A stretch of 64,000 nt of DNA from HKCCE3408 sp038530555 (GTDB taxonomy: Bacteria; Pseudomonadota; Alphaproteobacteria; Rhodobacterales; Rhodobacteraceae), in the NCBI GenBank assembly GCA_038530555.1, contig JBCBCN010000001.1, positions 62,001-126,000 of the forward strand, read 5' to 3'. This document shows, piece by piece, positions 16,099-25,903 of this stretch (positions within the stretch are counted from its first letter, which is position 1; every line of letters begins with the position of its first letter). Both the position numbers and the translations under genes were made by a program. Below the pieces are notes generated by a model, which searched no databases, had not been told where the DNA came from, and was given only the letters and a program-made list of their open reading frames with translations.

Positions 16099-16479
16099 TT
16101 AGTTCTGAGCTGCGAACCAGACGCCGCCGACGCCGTGGCCGGTGACATCGCCGACGCCCGCATCGCCCGCCCAGAAATACAGCGGCTGACCGTTCAGCGC
16201 CCATTGGCGGCTGCCGTCTTGGCGGGCGATGATGCCGAGGCCACCCTGCTCTTGAGCCCCTTCAGCGGCCAGGAACGGAGGCCAGGCATCGGCACAGCTG
16301 TCATAGCAGGTCGAGGTGTTCCGGCTGTCCTGGGTAAAGGTGTAAAGCGTCATGCCCGAGGCCTCCGATGCCAGAACCTGGCCGATCGAGGTGTCTACCG
16401 TGCCCAAAGGCCCGGCGGCGACGGGGGTGGCGAAAGCGGCTGCGGCTGCGGCGGCTGCGATGATCAATGTGCGGTGCAT
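16099..16479 (-). CDS. Secreted COG4315-type repeat protein (lipoprotein_15 family)
   Basis: A 126-residue secreted protein. Residues 1-22 are an alanine-rich signal peptide ending VAA. Two copies of the family's core follow: GMTLYTFTQDSRNTSTCYDSC with CADAWPPF, then QWALNGQPLYFWAGD. These match the short repeat (LYTFxxD, CxxxCxxxWPP) seen in COG4315/PF03640 proteins, whose function is not established. The two cysteines could form a disulfide in the envelope. Head-to-head with the sigma/anti-sigma pair, it is a plausible regulon member (inference). Confidence 0.85.
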   Translation of the reverse strand: MHRTLIIAAAAAAAAFATPVAAGPLGTVDTSIGQVLASEASGMTLYTFTQDSRNTSTCYDSCADAWPPFLAAEGAQEQGGLGIIARQDGSRQWALNGQPLYFWAGDAGVGDVTGHGVGGVWFAAQN

Positions 16480-16818
16480 AATATCTTTCCTTCTGTTCTT
16501 TGGTGTGGCGGAGGATCAGCGCCCTCTCTGCCGGGGACTACGCACCAGGACCGGGGATTATTCCCGGCCCCCCGATTTTTTTTGAAATTTTTCGAATTTT
16601 TTGCGGGGCTCACGCGTAACAGCCTTAAGACACAGGAGAATTGCAGAGGTTTTATGCTTCACATTTCGGCTGAACCGATCCCGACCGGGCCCGCGCGTCT
16701 CGCGCTCGTGCCCCACGTGCTTGTGCATTGCAACAAGACCGCGCGTGGGGCAGAAAACCTTGCGGGCGGGGTCGCGTGCCAAGACCATCACCCGAGCGGC
16801 GCAATTCATGAGGGCGCA
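16480..16818. other. Divergent intergenic region with a hairpin and T-run
   Basis: This 339-base gap lies between the COG4315 gene and the sigma factor. It holds a 7-bp stem CCGGGGA/TTCCCGG at 16551-16567 followed, after eight bases, by eight T's at 16576-16583, then AT-rich DNA to about 16610. This could be a weak plus-strand terminator or the end of a short leader RNA. An in-frame ATG at 16654 would extend the sigma factor by 55 residues that do not resemble the family. No confident promoter was recognised. Confidence 0.4.
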
Positions 16819-17322
16819 GTGTCCGAGGACCTCAGACGTGATCTGATCGCCTTACTGCCAAGGCTGCGCCGGTTTGCGCGGTCTTTGACGCGGTCTGTCG
16901 CGGATGCTGATGACTTGGTCCAAGAGGCCTGCATCCGGGCGTTGACCCGGGCGGATCAATGGGACCGGTCGCAACCGCTGGACCGTTGGATGTTTCGGAT
17001 CACCCGCAACCATTGGATCAGTGAGTTGCGCAAGCGCGAGGTTCGCCTAGGTCAGGGTCATGTGCCCGCAGAAGAGAGCAATGAATTGCGCGCGGTAGAC
17101 ACGCCAGAGGCTGTGATGGCCTCGCGCGATGTGGCCAGCAGCATTGCGGCGCTGCCGCCCGAGCTGTCCTCGGTGCTGTTGACCGTCTCGGTTGAAGGCT
17201 ACAGCTATGCCGAAGCAGCCGAGCTTTTTGATATTCCGGTGGGGACCGTGATGAGCCGCATTCACCGGGCCCGAAAGGCCCTTGCAGCTCAGATAGAGGC
17301 CACACAAGAGGTCGCGCCATGA
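16819..17322 (+). CDS. ECF-type RNA polymerase sigma factor
   Basis: A 167-residue sigma-70 factor of the extracytoplasmic-function group, with only regions 2 and 4. Region 2 runs from LLPRLRRFARSLT through DADDLVQEACIRAL and WMFRITRNHWISELRKR. Region 4 has LPPELSSVLLTVSVEGYSYAEAAELFDIPVGTVMSRIHRARKAL, the -35-binding helix-turn-helix. The GTG at 16819 is preferred because the homologous part begins there and GAGGG lies just upstream. ATG at 16654 is the alternative. It overlaps the anti-sigma gene as ATGA. Confidence 0.9.
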   Translation: MSEDLRRDLIALLPRLRRFARSLTRSVADADDLVQEACIRALTRADQWDRSQPLDRWMFRITRNHWISELRKREVRLGQGHVPAEESNELRAVDTPEAVMASRDVASSIAALPPELSSVLLTVSVEGYSYAEAAELFDIPVGTVMSRIHRARKALAAQIEATQEVAP

Positions 17323-18107
17323 CTTTCGACGCCCAGAAGTTGAGCGCCTATTTGGACGGTGAGTTATCGCCTGAGGAGACGCACGCGGTTGAGACGGCCT
17401 TGTCGCAAGACGCAGCTCTTCAGGCCGAGCTTGAGAGCTTGATGGCGGCGGACGATCTGGCGCGTGCGGAATTTGGCCAAATGCTCGAGGAGCCGGTGCC
17501 CCTTGCCATGGCCGCCGCCATCCGGTCCGCGCCGCAAGAGAGCCCACGCGCGGCTCCAGCGGCCTCCGGCTCCGGCTCCAGCTTCGGGGGCCTCCGGTTC
17601 ACCGCTATGGCCGCAAGCATCGCTTTGGTGATCGGTGCGGGTGGCGGGTTTTTTGCTGCACGCACAACTGCGCCTGAGATTGCTGTCGCGGGTGGGTGGT
17701 TGGCCGATATCGCGGATTATCACGCCGTTTATGCCACACAGGTCCGGCATCTCGTGGAAGTGCCTGCCTCGGAAGCCACCCATATCAGCGCGTGGCTCGG
17801 CACGACCCTCGGCACGGATGTAAGGGTCCCAGAGCTAAGCGATCACGGGCTGTCCTTTGAAGGGGCGCGGTTGCTCGTGGCGGCGGGCCGCCCTGTGGCG
17901 CAACTGATCTACACCGATGCGGGCGGACAGGTCGTCGCGTTGTGTCAGATCGCCTCTGCGGCGCCGCAAGACGGCTTCGCTGACCGCACGATCAACGCGT
18001 TCGACATGGTGACCTTTGGCAATGACGAGGCTAATTTTGTCGTCATTTCGGACCAAGGAAGAGGCGATTTGGGCGAGATCGCTCGTACAGCCGCGTCGCA
18101 GGTTTGA
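17319..18107 (+). CDS. Anti-sigma factor, membrane anchored
   Basis: A 262-residue protein whose N-terminal 60 residues (KLSAYLDGELSPEETHAVETAL) match the anti-sigma domain that clamps ECF sigma factors. A single membrane helix, about residues 91-112, follows a Ser/Pro/Gly-rich linker. The rest is a periplasmic sensor domain of about 150 residues, with WLGTTLGTDVRVPEL and VAQLIYTDAGGQVVALC. No zinc-binding HxxxCxxC motif is visible. The four-base overlap with the sigma gene gives coupled expression. The signal sensed is unknown. Confidence 0.85.
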   Translation: MTFDAQKLSAYLDGELSPEETHAVETALSQDAALQAELESLMAADDLARAEFGQMLEEPVPLAMAAAIRSAPQESPRAAPAASGSGSSFGGLRFTAMAASIALVIGAGGGFFAARTTAPEIAVAGGWLADIADYHAVYATQVRHLVEVPASEATHISAWLGTTLGTDVRVPELSDHGLSFEGARLLVAAGRPVAQLIYTDAGGQVVALCQIASAAPQDGFADRTINAFDMVTFGNDEANFVVISDQGRGDLGEIARTAASQV

Positions 18108-18129
18108 GCGAAAGCGCAGCGGGCGCCGA

Positions 18130-19515
18130 TCATTCGACGGCGTACAGCTCCGTCTCCGCGCCAAGATAGTTGTTCCAAGCGAACCAATAGGCGATGTGGC
18201 CCGCGACGCGGGGTAGGGTGGCGCCATCCTGCGCGGTGAGGGCCTCGGCCCCGATCTGCCAGGTCGCGCCGTCTTGATCGACCAGGGCCACGCCATCGGC
18301 GGTGAATGTCGCCTCGCCCCGCTCATAGGCGCGGATCGTCCGAGTCTCCGCATCGCCGATCAGGACCAGGGCGCGGTCTTGCAGGGCGTCATTGATCACC
18401 GCGCCGCCCGCGAAGGCGTCTAGCGGCCAGGCCTTGGCGCCGCCGAATTGGCGGATGCCAAACACATAGTCTTTGACCGCATGCAGCCCCTCATCGGCCA
18501 GGGCCGGGAACATCAGGCGCGGCGAGGCGAAGTAATCGCGATAGACCACGCCTGAGCCATAATCGCGGTCATGGCCCGTATTGAGCGACAGGATCCGCGT
18601 GGCGGGCTCAGCCGCGCGCCAATTGGCCCAGCTGTCGATCACGATCGGGCGTTCGCGCAACTGCACGCCGCTGCCGCGCAATGGACCTTGGACCGGTGCG
18701 CCGGTGAACTGGTTCCAAAGGGAATGCGTCTCGCGGTCAAACATCAGCTTGTTGGAGCGATAAAGAAAGCCCGATGAGCCAAAAATCAACGGCTCAGCCC
18801 GCCCTTCGAGCTGGGTCTCAAAGAGGATCCCGGCACCGCACAGCGTGCAATAGGCCAAAGCCACGGGCACGCCGCCGATCACATCGTTGAACATCTCGTG
18901 CCAGCCCATGATGCGCAGGGGATAGGCGCGAGCATCGCCGTTGATCGACACGCCGAAGACCAGATCATCGCCGCGCATATACTCGGCTTCAGTGGCGCCG
19001 ATCAGCTCTGGATTGTCGAGCGACGGGATCCCGTCGAGGAACACACCGCCCCAGGTCACTTCTTCCAGGCGGATATCCATGGCCTCCGGTGAAAGCGTCT
19101 CGGGCTCCAGGAACACCGCCCAGTTCGGGTCTATGTCGAGAAGCACCCGCCGGGTGAACTCGATATAGCTGGGATGCGGCGTGATCTCAGGATTGGCCTC
19201 CTGCCAGAGCATCCAGTCGAACCAGGAGCCGATGGTCTCTCCGGTAATCGATTGCAGCGCGGCATTGATCAGGTGTTGCTGTCCGCGGGAGAAACGATGG
19301 GCGCGGATCAGCCCTGCGGCCATGTCGCGATCAGCGCGCGCCACGATCAAGGCGAGCGCGTCGTCGAACTCTTCCCGGCTGCCGGGATAGATCAGCGAAA
19401 GCTGCGCCTGAAGAAGTGGGTCTTCGGCCTGCGCTAGGGCAGGGAGGGCTGGGCCGAAAGAGGCAGCTGCTGCAAGGGCGCCAAAGCGCCGGCGCGTTAG
19501 GGGAAAGTCGGTCAT
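18130..19515 (-). CDS. DUF3179 domain-containing exported protein
   Basis: A 461-residue protein with an N-terminal twin-arginine-like signal (TRRRFGALAAAASFGPALPA). The DUF3179 core follows, with VFGVSINGDARAYPLRIMGWHEMFND, VPVALAYCTLCGAGILFETQ and SGFLYRSNKLMFDRETHSLWNQFTG. YCTLCG keeps the conserved CxxC pair of this family, whose biochemical role is unknown. It converges on the anti-sigma gene with a 22-base gap. Its Shine-Dalgarno GGAGGGA is buried in a 7-bp hairpin directly before the ATG. Confidence 0.88.
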   Translation of the reverse strand: MTDFPLTRRRFGALAAAASFGPALPALAQAEDPLLQAQLSLIYPGSREEFDDALALIVARADRDMAAGLIRAHRFSRGQQHLINAALQSITGETIGSWFDWMLWQEANPEITPHPSYIEFTRRVLLDIDPNWAVFLEPETLSPEAMDIRLEEVTWGGVFLDGIPSLDNPELIGATEAEYMRGDDLVFGVSINGDARAYPLRIMGWHEMFNDVIGGVPVALAYCTLCGAGILFETQLEGRAEPLIFGSSGFLYRSNKLMFDRETHSLWNQFTGAPVQGPLRGSGVQLRERPIVIDSWANWRAAEPATRILSLNTGHDRDYGSGVVYRDYFASPRLMFPALADEGLHAVKDYVFGIRQFGGAKAWPLDAFAGGAVINDALQDRALVLIGDAETRTIRAYERGEATFTADGVALVDQDGATWQIGAEALTAQDGATLPRVAGHIAYWFAWNNYLGAETELYAVE

Positions 19516-19517
19516 GG

Positions 19518-19537
19518 TCCCTCCGGTTTTGGAGGGA
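19518..19537 (-). promoter_or_regulatory. Hairpin sequestering the Shine-Dalgarno of the DUF3179 gene
   Basis: On the minus strand TCCCTCC (19537-19531), a 6-base loop AAAACC, and GGAGGGA (19524-19518) form a perfect 7-bp stem. The 3' arm is the Shine-Dalgarno and ends two bases before the ATG at 19515. This arrangement would hide the ribosome-binding site until melted or bound. Confidence 0.6.
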
Positions 19538-19601
19538 TCATGCCTGTGGGCCGGGTCACATGCACCTCAAAGACCGGTGAGCGCGCCGTTAGACCGTGGC
19601 A

Positions 19602-19871
19602 TCACTCGTTACGCGCACGCCGACGATCGAGCACAAGGCGCACAAAAAGAAACAGGGCGAGCGGCAGGAGGGTGAGCCCGAAAAGCTGGAACAGGTAGAA
19701 AAAGACCCGCTCGAGATCGACACATTCGGCGACGTGATAATTGGGATTGTTGCGTCGCCCGCCCGCGCAAAAGTGCCGCCAGTCGAGCCAGAAGGGGACA
19801 AACAGCGCAATCGGCGCGACGGCCACGACCAAAAGCAGTTTCGCAATGACTCCCCGGAAGAGCTTTTTCAT
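19602..19871 (-). CDS. Small membrane protein, tandem paralogue 2
   Basis: An 89-residue protein with two hydrophobic segments (AKLLLVVAVAPIALFVPFW and FFYLFQLFGLTLLPLALFLFVRLVL) separated by a polar loop, LDWRHFCAGGRRNNPNYHVAECVDLER. The loop has two cysteines and would face the periplasm if both ends are cytoplasmic. It resembles its upstream neighbour over the whole first half: MKxLFRG, DW, C-x-GGR, NPNY. The ATG at 19871 overlaps the neighbour's stop as ATGA. I do not recognise the family, so the function is unknown. Confidence 0.75.
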   Translation of the reverse strand: MKKLFRGVIAKLLLVVAVAPIALFVPFWLDWRHFCAGGRRNNPNYHVAECVDLERVFFYLFQLFGLTLLPLALFLFVRLVLDRRRARNE

Positions 19872-20152
19872 CGGCGCACGCTCTCGTCGGGCCGCTGTGC
19901 CTTGCGATGATCTGCAAGGGCACGGCCTAGGACAAAAAGCGCCGCTGGGATCAACGCCACGGCGATCAGCATCGGCATCACGATCATAAGGCTTTCCATA
20001 TCGCCGCAAGCGTTGACGCAGTAGTTCGGATTGTCCCGTCCGCCCCGGCACATCTGGTGCCAATCGCGCAGCGCGCCGGGCACAAGTGCAAGCGGCACGA
20101 GGCCCAGGGCCAGCAACACCTTCACTCCGATACCGCGAAAGAGCCGTTTCAT
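19868..20152 (-). CDS. Small membrane protein, tandem paralogue 1
   Basis: A 94-residue protein with the same plan as the downstream gene: MKRLFRGIGVKVLLALGLVP, a hydrophobic segment, then DWHQMCRGGRDNPNYCVNACGD, a second hydrophobic segment (MPMLIAVALIPAALFVLGRAL), and a charged tail. Its loop has three cysteines, against two in the paralogue. The pair evidently arose by duplication and is translationally coupled. No known domain was recognised. It lies 38 bases after another small membrane gene, likely one operon. Confidence 0.75.
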   Translation of the reverse strand: MKRLFRGIGVKVLLALGLVPLALVPGALRDWHQMCRGGRDNPNYCVNACGDMESLMIVMPMLIAVALIPAALFVLGRALADHRKAQRPDESVRR

Positions 20153-20190
20153 GGCTATAGGTCTTCGCGGCGTTGGACCCGGTTCAAATA

Positions 20191-20529
20191 TCAGCCGAAG
20201 AAAAGCCTAAGCCCGCCGAACGAAAAGAAAACGACGTTTACGCCAAAAATCACCGCTAACGTGCCCGACCTTTCCAGACCCTCTTCGAACAGCCAGGTCA
20301 GGATCGAGAGGCGGCCAAAGTTCAGTAAGTAGGCGGCGGCGAAGCCCAAGATCTCCCCGCCGATCACATAGGTGCCGAGGATGAGGAGGATCCAAAGACC
20401 AGTGTCATTGACCTCGTCCGCGACGGTGGCGACCAGAACTGCTGCCGCAAACAGAAGGGCGGCGACGCCCCGAAACTTCAGCTCAAGCGGCATGGACTGC
20501 CAGAGGGTAAGGGAGCGGCTTTGGGACAT
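20191..20529 (-). CDS. Small integral membrane protein of unknown function
   Basis: A 112-residue protein from MSQSRSLTLWQSMPLELKFRG, with three hydrophobic segments: GVAALLFAAAVLVATVA, LWILLILGTYVIGGEILGFA and LAVIFGVNVVFFSFGGL. Upstream in-frame codons (an ATG at 20577) are possible, but the local start has the more natural hydrophilic N-terminus. No family was recognised. It sits first in a run of three small membrane genes and converges with nothing; icd follows on the same strand further upstream. Confidence 0.65.
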   Translation of the reverse strand: MSQSRSLTLWQSMPLELKFRGVAALLFAAAVLVATVADEVNDTGLWILLILGTYVIGGEILGFAAAYLLNFGRLSILTWLFEEGLERSGTLAVIFGVNVVFFSFGGLRLFFG

Positions 20530-20601
20530 GGCTCTCGTCGGCTTGCTTGGGTAATACCGCGTCGTTAACCGCGCCATTGGGCGAAAATGCGGCCCCCGCG
20601 C

Positions 20602-21810
20602 TTAAAGTGCGGCTTGCAGGTTCTCGTCAATCTTCTCCAGAAAGCCCATCGTCGTGAGCCAGCCCTGATCCGGCCCCACCAACAGCGCCAAGTCCTTGGT
20701 CATGGAACCCGCTTCGACGGTCTCCACGATCACCCGCTCCAGCGTTTCGGCAAAGGCAGTGAGCGCGGCGTTGTCGTCGAGCTTGGCGCGATGCTTGAGC
20801 GCGCCGGTCCAGGCGAAGATCGAGGCGATGGAATTGGTCGAGGTGGCTTCCCCGGCCTGATGCTGGCGATAGTGGCGGGTGACGGTGCCATGGGCGGCCT
20901 CAGATTCCACGATTTTGCCATCGGGCGTCATCAAAAGGCTCGTCATCAGGCCGAGCGAGCCAAAGCCTTGGGCCACGGTGTCCGATTGCACATCGCCGTC
21001 ATAGTTCTTGCAGGCCCAAACATAGCCGCCCGACCACTTGAGCGAGGAGGCGACCATATCGTCGATCAGCCGGTGCTCGTACCAGATCCCAGCCTTGTCG
21101 AAAGCCTCTTTGAACTCCGCCTCAAAGACCTCTTGGAAGATATCCTTAAAGCGCCCGTCATAGGCCTTGAGGATCGTGTTCTTGGTGCTGAGATAGCAGG
21201 GCCAGCCCAAGTTGAGCGCGTAGTTCAGGCTGGCGCGGGCGAAATCATATATCGAGGCGTCGAGGTTATACATCGACAGCGCCACCCCTTCGCCGGGCGC
21301 ATCGAAGACCTCACGCTCGATCACCTCACCGTCTTCGCCTTCGAAGCGCAGCGTCAGTTTGCCTTTGCCGGGAAAGCGGAAATCGGTGGCGCGGTATTGA
21401 TCGCCATAGGCGTGCCGGCCGACCACGATGGGCTGCGTCCAGCCGGGCACCAAGCGGGGCACATTGCGACAGATAATCGGCTGACGGAAGATCACCCCGC
21501 CCAAGATGTTGCGGATCGTCCCGTTGGGGCTTTTCCACATTTCCTTGAGGCCGAACTCCTCGACGCGGGCCTCATCGGGCGTGATCGTGGCGCATTTGAC
21601 CGCCACGCCAACCTCAAGCGTTTTTTCGGCCGCGTCGATCGTGATCTGGTCATGCGTGTCGTCGCGCGCCTCGATCCCCAGGTCATAGTAAAGCAGGTCG
21701 ATATCGAGATAGTGCAGGATCAGCTTGTCCTTGATGAAGGCCCACATGATGCGGGTCATTTCATCGCCGTCCATTTCGACGATGGGGTTCTCGACTTTGA
21801 TTTTGGTCAT
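20602..21810 (-). CDS. icd: NADP-dependent isocitrate dehydrogenase, dimeric eukaryotic-like type
   Basis: A 402-residue enzyme of the homodimeric class usual in eukaryotes and many alphaproteobacteria. It oxidatively decarboxylates isocitrate to 2-oxoglutarate in the TCA cycle. Family marks include NPIVEMDGDEMTRIMW at the N-terminus, YYDLGIEARDDTHDQIT, the SPNGTIRN substrate loop, YDGRFKDIF, and DDMVASSLKWSGGYVWACKNYDGDVQSD. The C-terminus GPDQGWLTTMGFLEKIDENL is complete. An unrelated monomeric enzyme with the same activity is encoded about 1 kb upstream, at 22830-25034. Confidence 0.96.
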   Translation of the reverse strand: MTKIKVENPIVEMDGDEMTRIMWAFIKDKLILHYLDIDLLYYDLGIEARDDTHDQITIDAAEKTLEVGVAVKCATITPDEARVEEFGLKEMWKSPNGTIRNILGGVIFRQPIICRNVPRLVPGWTQPIVVGRHAYGDQYRATDFRFPGKGKLTLRFEGEDGEVIEREVFDAPGEGVALSMYNLDASIYDFARASLNYALNLGWPCYLSTKNTILKAYDGRFKDIFQEVFEAEFKEAFDKAGIWYEHRLIDDMVASSLKWSGGYVWACKNYDGDVQSDTVAQGFGSLGLMTSLLMTPDGKIVESEAAHGTVTRHYRQHQAGEATSTNSIASIFAWTGALKHRAKLDDNAALTAFAETLERVIVETVEAGSMTKDLALLVGPDQGWLTTMGFLEKIDENLQAAL

Positions 21811-21944
21811 TTTCCGGTCCTGAGGGCGTCGCTCGCGTTATCTGACATATGCCACGGGCCGGGAAAGGCCGCCATCTAGAAAGGCGATTGGCCATGGGGC
21901 CTTGCGCGAGATCGCCGCGCCGATCTTCCGCCGCGTTTGGACAA

Positions 21945-21976
21945 GACAAAACCCGAGGCCACAAGAAGCCCGGGTT
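21945..21976 (-). terminator. Terminator downstream of the VPLPA-CTERM gene
   Basis: On the minus strand AACCCGGGC, an 8-base loop, then GCC-T-CGGGTT form a stem with one bulge, followed by TTGTCTTG. It lies 30 bases after the end of the gene at 22006. Confidence 0.6.
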
Positions 21977-22005
21977 CGTATTTGTGTCGTTCTAAACGGT
22001 GCGGA

Positions 22006-22596
22006 TCAGGCGGCCGCGCGGCTGCGCCGTTTGAGGCCGTAAAGCGCTCCGAGCCCGAGGGCCAACAGCGGAAAGCCCGCCGGAAGCGGGACAGGCGCGA
22101 TCACGGCCCATTCGCCGAAAGGATCGCCGAAAGCCTGGAATAGATTGTCTCCAGTAACAATCGATCCGGTCGTTCCCACGCTCGGCAGGAAGGACGCATT
22201 CGCCGTATAATCAACCGTGAAGGTTCCGCTAAAAGCCGCGTCAGTGGTTGTGAAGTTCAGCACGACCAATGAACCGAGAAAATTGACGGCAGACCCTGCC
22301 CGAAATTCCCCGTCCAACAAATCGGCATTGGTCCCAGCCGTAAGGGTGGAGCTGCCGGCAACCGCAAAGCCAGTGGGAACGCTGGAATAAAAGTCCAAAA
22401 GACTGATACCGACAAAGGCATCTACGCTGGTTGCCACATCAGCAGCGGCCCCCGTGCCCGTGAACGTCACGGCGGACGGATCCGAGACATCCACTGTCAG
22501 AAGCGTCGCTGAGGACGCCGCGCCCATAGACGCGACCAGTCCGGCAGACGCGATGGCGACAATTTTTGCGCCAGTTGCAATTTTCGAGAAAATCAT
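22006..22596 (-). CDS. VPLPA-CTERM sorting domain-containing secreted protein
   Basis: A 196-residue secreted protein. It has an N-terminal signal (GAKIVAIASAGLVASMGAASSA), a Thr/Ser/Ala/Val-rich beta-type body with a single low-complexity character, and a C-terminal VPLPAGFPLLALGLGALYGL followed by KRRSR. That tripartite tail (VPLPA, hydrophobic helix, basic cluster) is a recognised exosortase-type sorting signal common in Roseobacters. The start at 22596 has GGGGAG about ten bases upstream; an earlier ATG gives a non-signal extension. Likely a surface or exopolysaccharide-associated protein. No exosortase gene is in the window. Confidence 0.83.
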   Translation of the reverse strand: MIFSKIATGAKIVAIASAGLVASMGAASSATLLTVDVSDPSAVTFTGTGAAADVATSVDAFVGISLLDFYSSVPTGFAVAGSSTLTAGTNADLLDGEFRAGSAVNFLGSLVVLNFTTTDAAFSGTFTVDYTANASFLPSVGTTGSIVTGDNLFQAFGDPFGEWAVIAPVPLPAGFPLLALGLGALYGLKRRSRAAA

Positions 22597-22683
22597 CGTG
22601 GTAAGCTCCCCATCGTTACCCACTTCACAGAAGCGAAGCGTAAGAGCGTAATGCCGTTTACGCAACGATCAATTGAGCTTTTA

Positions 22684-22711
22684 TCGCTCAGGGCGCGCGC
22701 GCCCTGAGCGA
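22684..22711. repeat. Perfect 28-bp palindrome
   Basis: TCGCTCAGGGCGCG at 22684-22697 is followed directly by its exact reverse complement CGCGCCCTGAGCGA at 22698-22711, with no spacer. It lies 88 bases upstream of the VPLPA-CTERM gene. It could be an operator, a cruciform element or the core of a terminator. Confidence 0.7.
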
Positions 22712-22719
22712 TACACTTG

Positions 22720-22750
22720 CGACAGCCTTCGCGCGACACGAAGGCTGTCG
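22720..22750 (-). terminator. 12-bp hairpin after monomeric isocitrate dehydrogenase
   Basis: CGACAGCCTTCG (22720-22731), a 7-base loop, and CGAAGGCTGTCG (22739-22750) pair perfectly. There is no T-run, so it is a stabilising 3' hairpin or an atypical terminator for the gene ending at 22830. Confidence 0.5.
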
Positions 22751-22829
22751 ACAGCGGCCTTGATGAACCAAAGCCGCCGTTCCGAGGGTGCGGACACGAC
22801 GTCGGCCCGTCACCGGCACTGACGCGCTG

Positions 22830-25034
<2,205 letters not shown>

Positions 25035-25218
25035 CGCGATGCATTCCTTGATCCGATCGTTGATGCCGCGAGCTATAGCCGGTCATGAGCCAGCCCGAAA
25101 TAGCGCATACCATCGTATACCGTGCCGCGTTGTCGCAGTTTCGGCTCCGGGGACCAGCATTCATGGTTTTGACAAAGTCGCGGCGTACACCACCGCAAGC
25201 ATCACGGCAGGCGAATTT

Positions 25219-25881
25219 ATGAGATTTCCGAGAGCGAAAACTCTCCTGTACCTGCTGGTTGCGGGGCTAGCTTTGTTCATCGTCAACGCTGCGGGGGGCG
25301 CTGTCAAAGCGCAGACGCCGCCTGAGCAGATCGTGGGGCCTCCGAACATGGCCGCGTCTGCTTGTCGCTTGGAATGGTCCCGGTTCGAGGCCGTCGCGCC
25401 AGACGAAATGGCGCTCTTCCACCCGAATGTCAGCCATGTTGCTCTGCCGTATGAGGCAGAAGAAGCCGTCGCTGATTTTCACGCCCTCAGCCAACTGACC
25501 GCAGCCAATGTCGGTGCTTTGCTGTCTTGGATGTCGGTCTCCGCTTCGGATGAGGCCTGGCACGCGGCCAAGAGCGAGTATGACTTGGCCGGTCTATGGC
25601 AGTTAGGCCAGGCGCGTTCTGCGCTCTTGCACTGCCTTCTCGACACAAGGGACATCAATATGATGTCTTTGGTGGAGGCGCTACGTTCCCTGCGCCCCGA
25701 GGCCCCGATAACAGCATTGCTTCTAGAGGCGGCATCTATGCGGCGGGGCTTGGACGCTTACGCCTGTACCGGCCAACGCGCGGCCAGCGAACAAATATTT
25801 GCGCTCGATTTCGACACGCCTGACCTGCCGCGCCACCTCCGAGAGATTTTCACCACGACACTTGTGGAGTGCGGTAGCTAA
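25219..25881 (+). CDS. Hypothetical exported protein
   Basis: A 220-residue protein. The ATG at 25219 (MRFPRAKTLLYLLVAGLALF) is chosen because it begins a good signal peptide ending near VKAQ at about residue 31. A longer frame to 25018 would start inside the divergent isocitrate dehydrogenase leader. The mature part is mostly helical, with four cysteines (SACRLEW, LLHCLLD, DAYACTG and LVECGS). No domain was recognised. It faces the monomeric icd divergently and has no partner gene. Confidence 0.6.
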   Translation: MRFPRAKTLLYLLVAGLALFIVNAAGGAVKAQTPPEQIVGPPNMAASACRLEWSRFEAVAPDEMALFHPNVSHVALPYEAEEAVADFHALSQLTAANVGALLSWMSVSASDEAWHAAKSEYDLAGLWQLGQARSALLHCLLDTRDINMMSLVEALRSLRPEAPITALLLEAASMRRGLDAYACTGQRAASEQIFALDFDTPDLPRHLREIFTTTLVECGS

Positions 25882-25903
25882 GTCGCCGACCAAGCACTCG
25901 GTC

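Noticed and set aside
16654..16818. 55-residue N-terminal extension of the ECF sigma factor
   Set aside because: It does not resemble sigma region 1 or any domain, although an ATG is present; kept only as an alternative start.
20587..21879. 430-codon open frame on the plus strand over the dimeric icd gene
   Set aside because: It is the antisense of a well-conserved gene, has no family resemblance and low-complexity composition. Long antisense frames are expected in GC-rich DNA.
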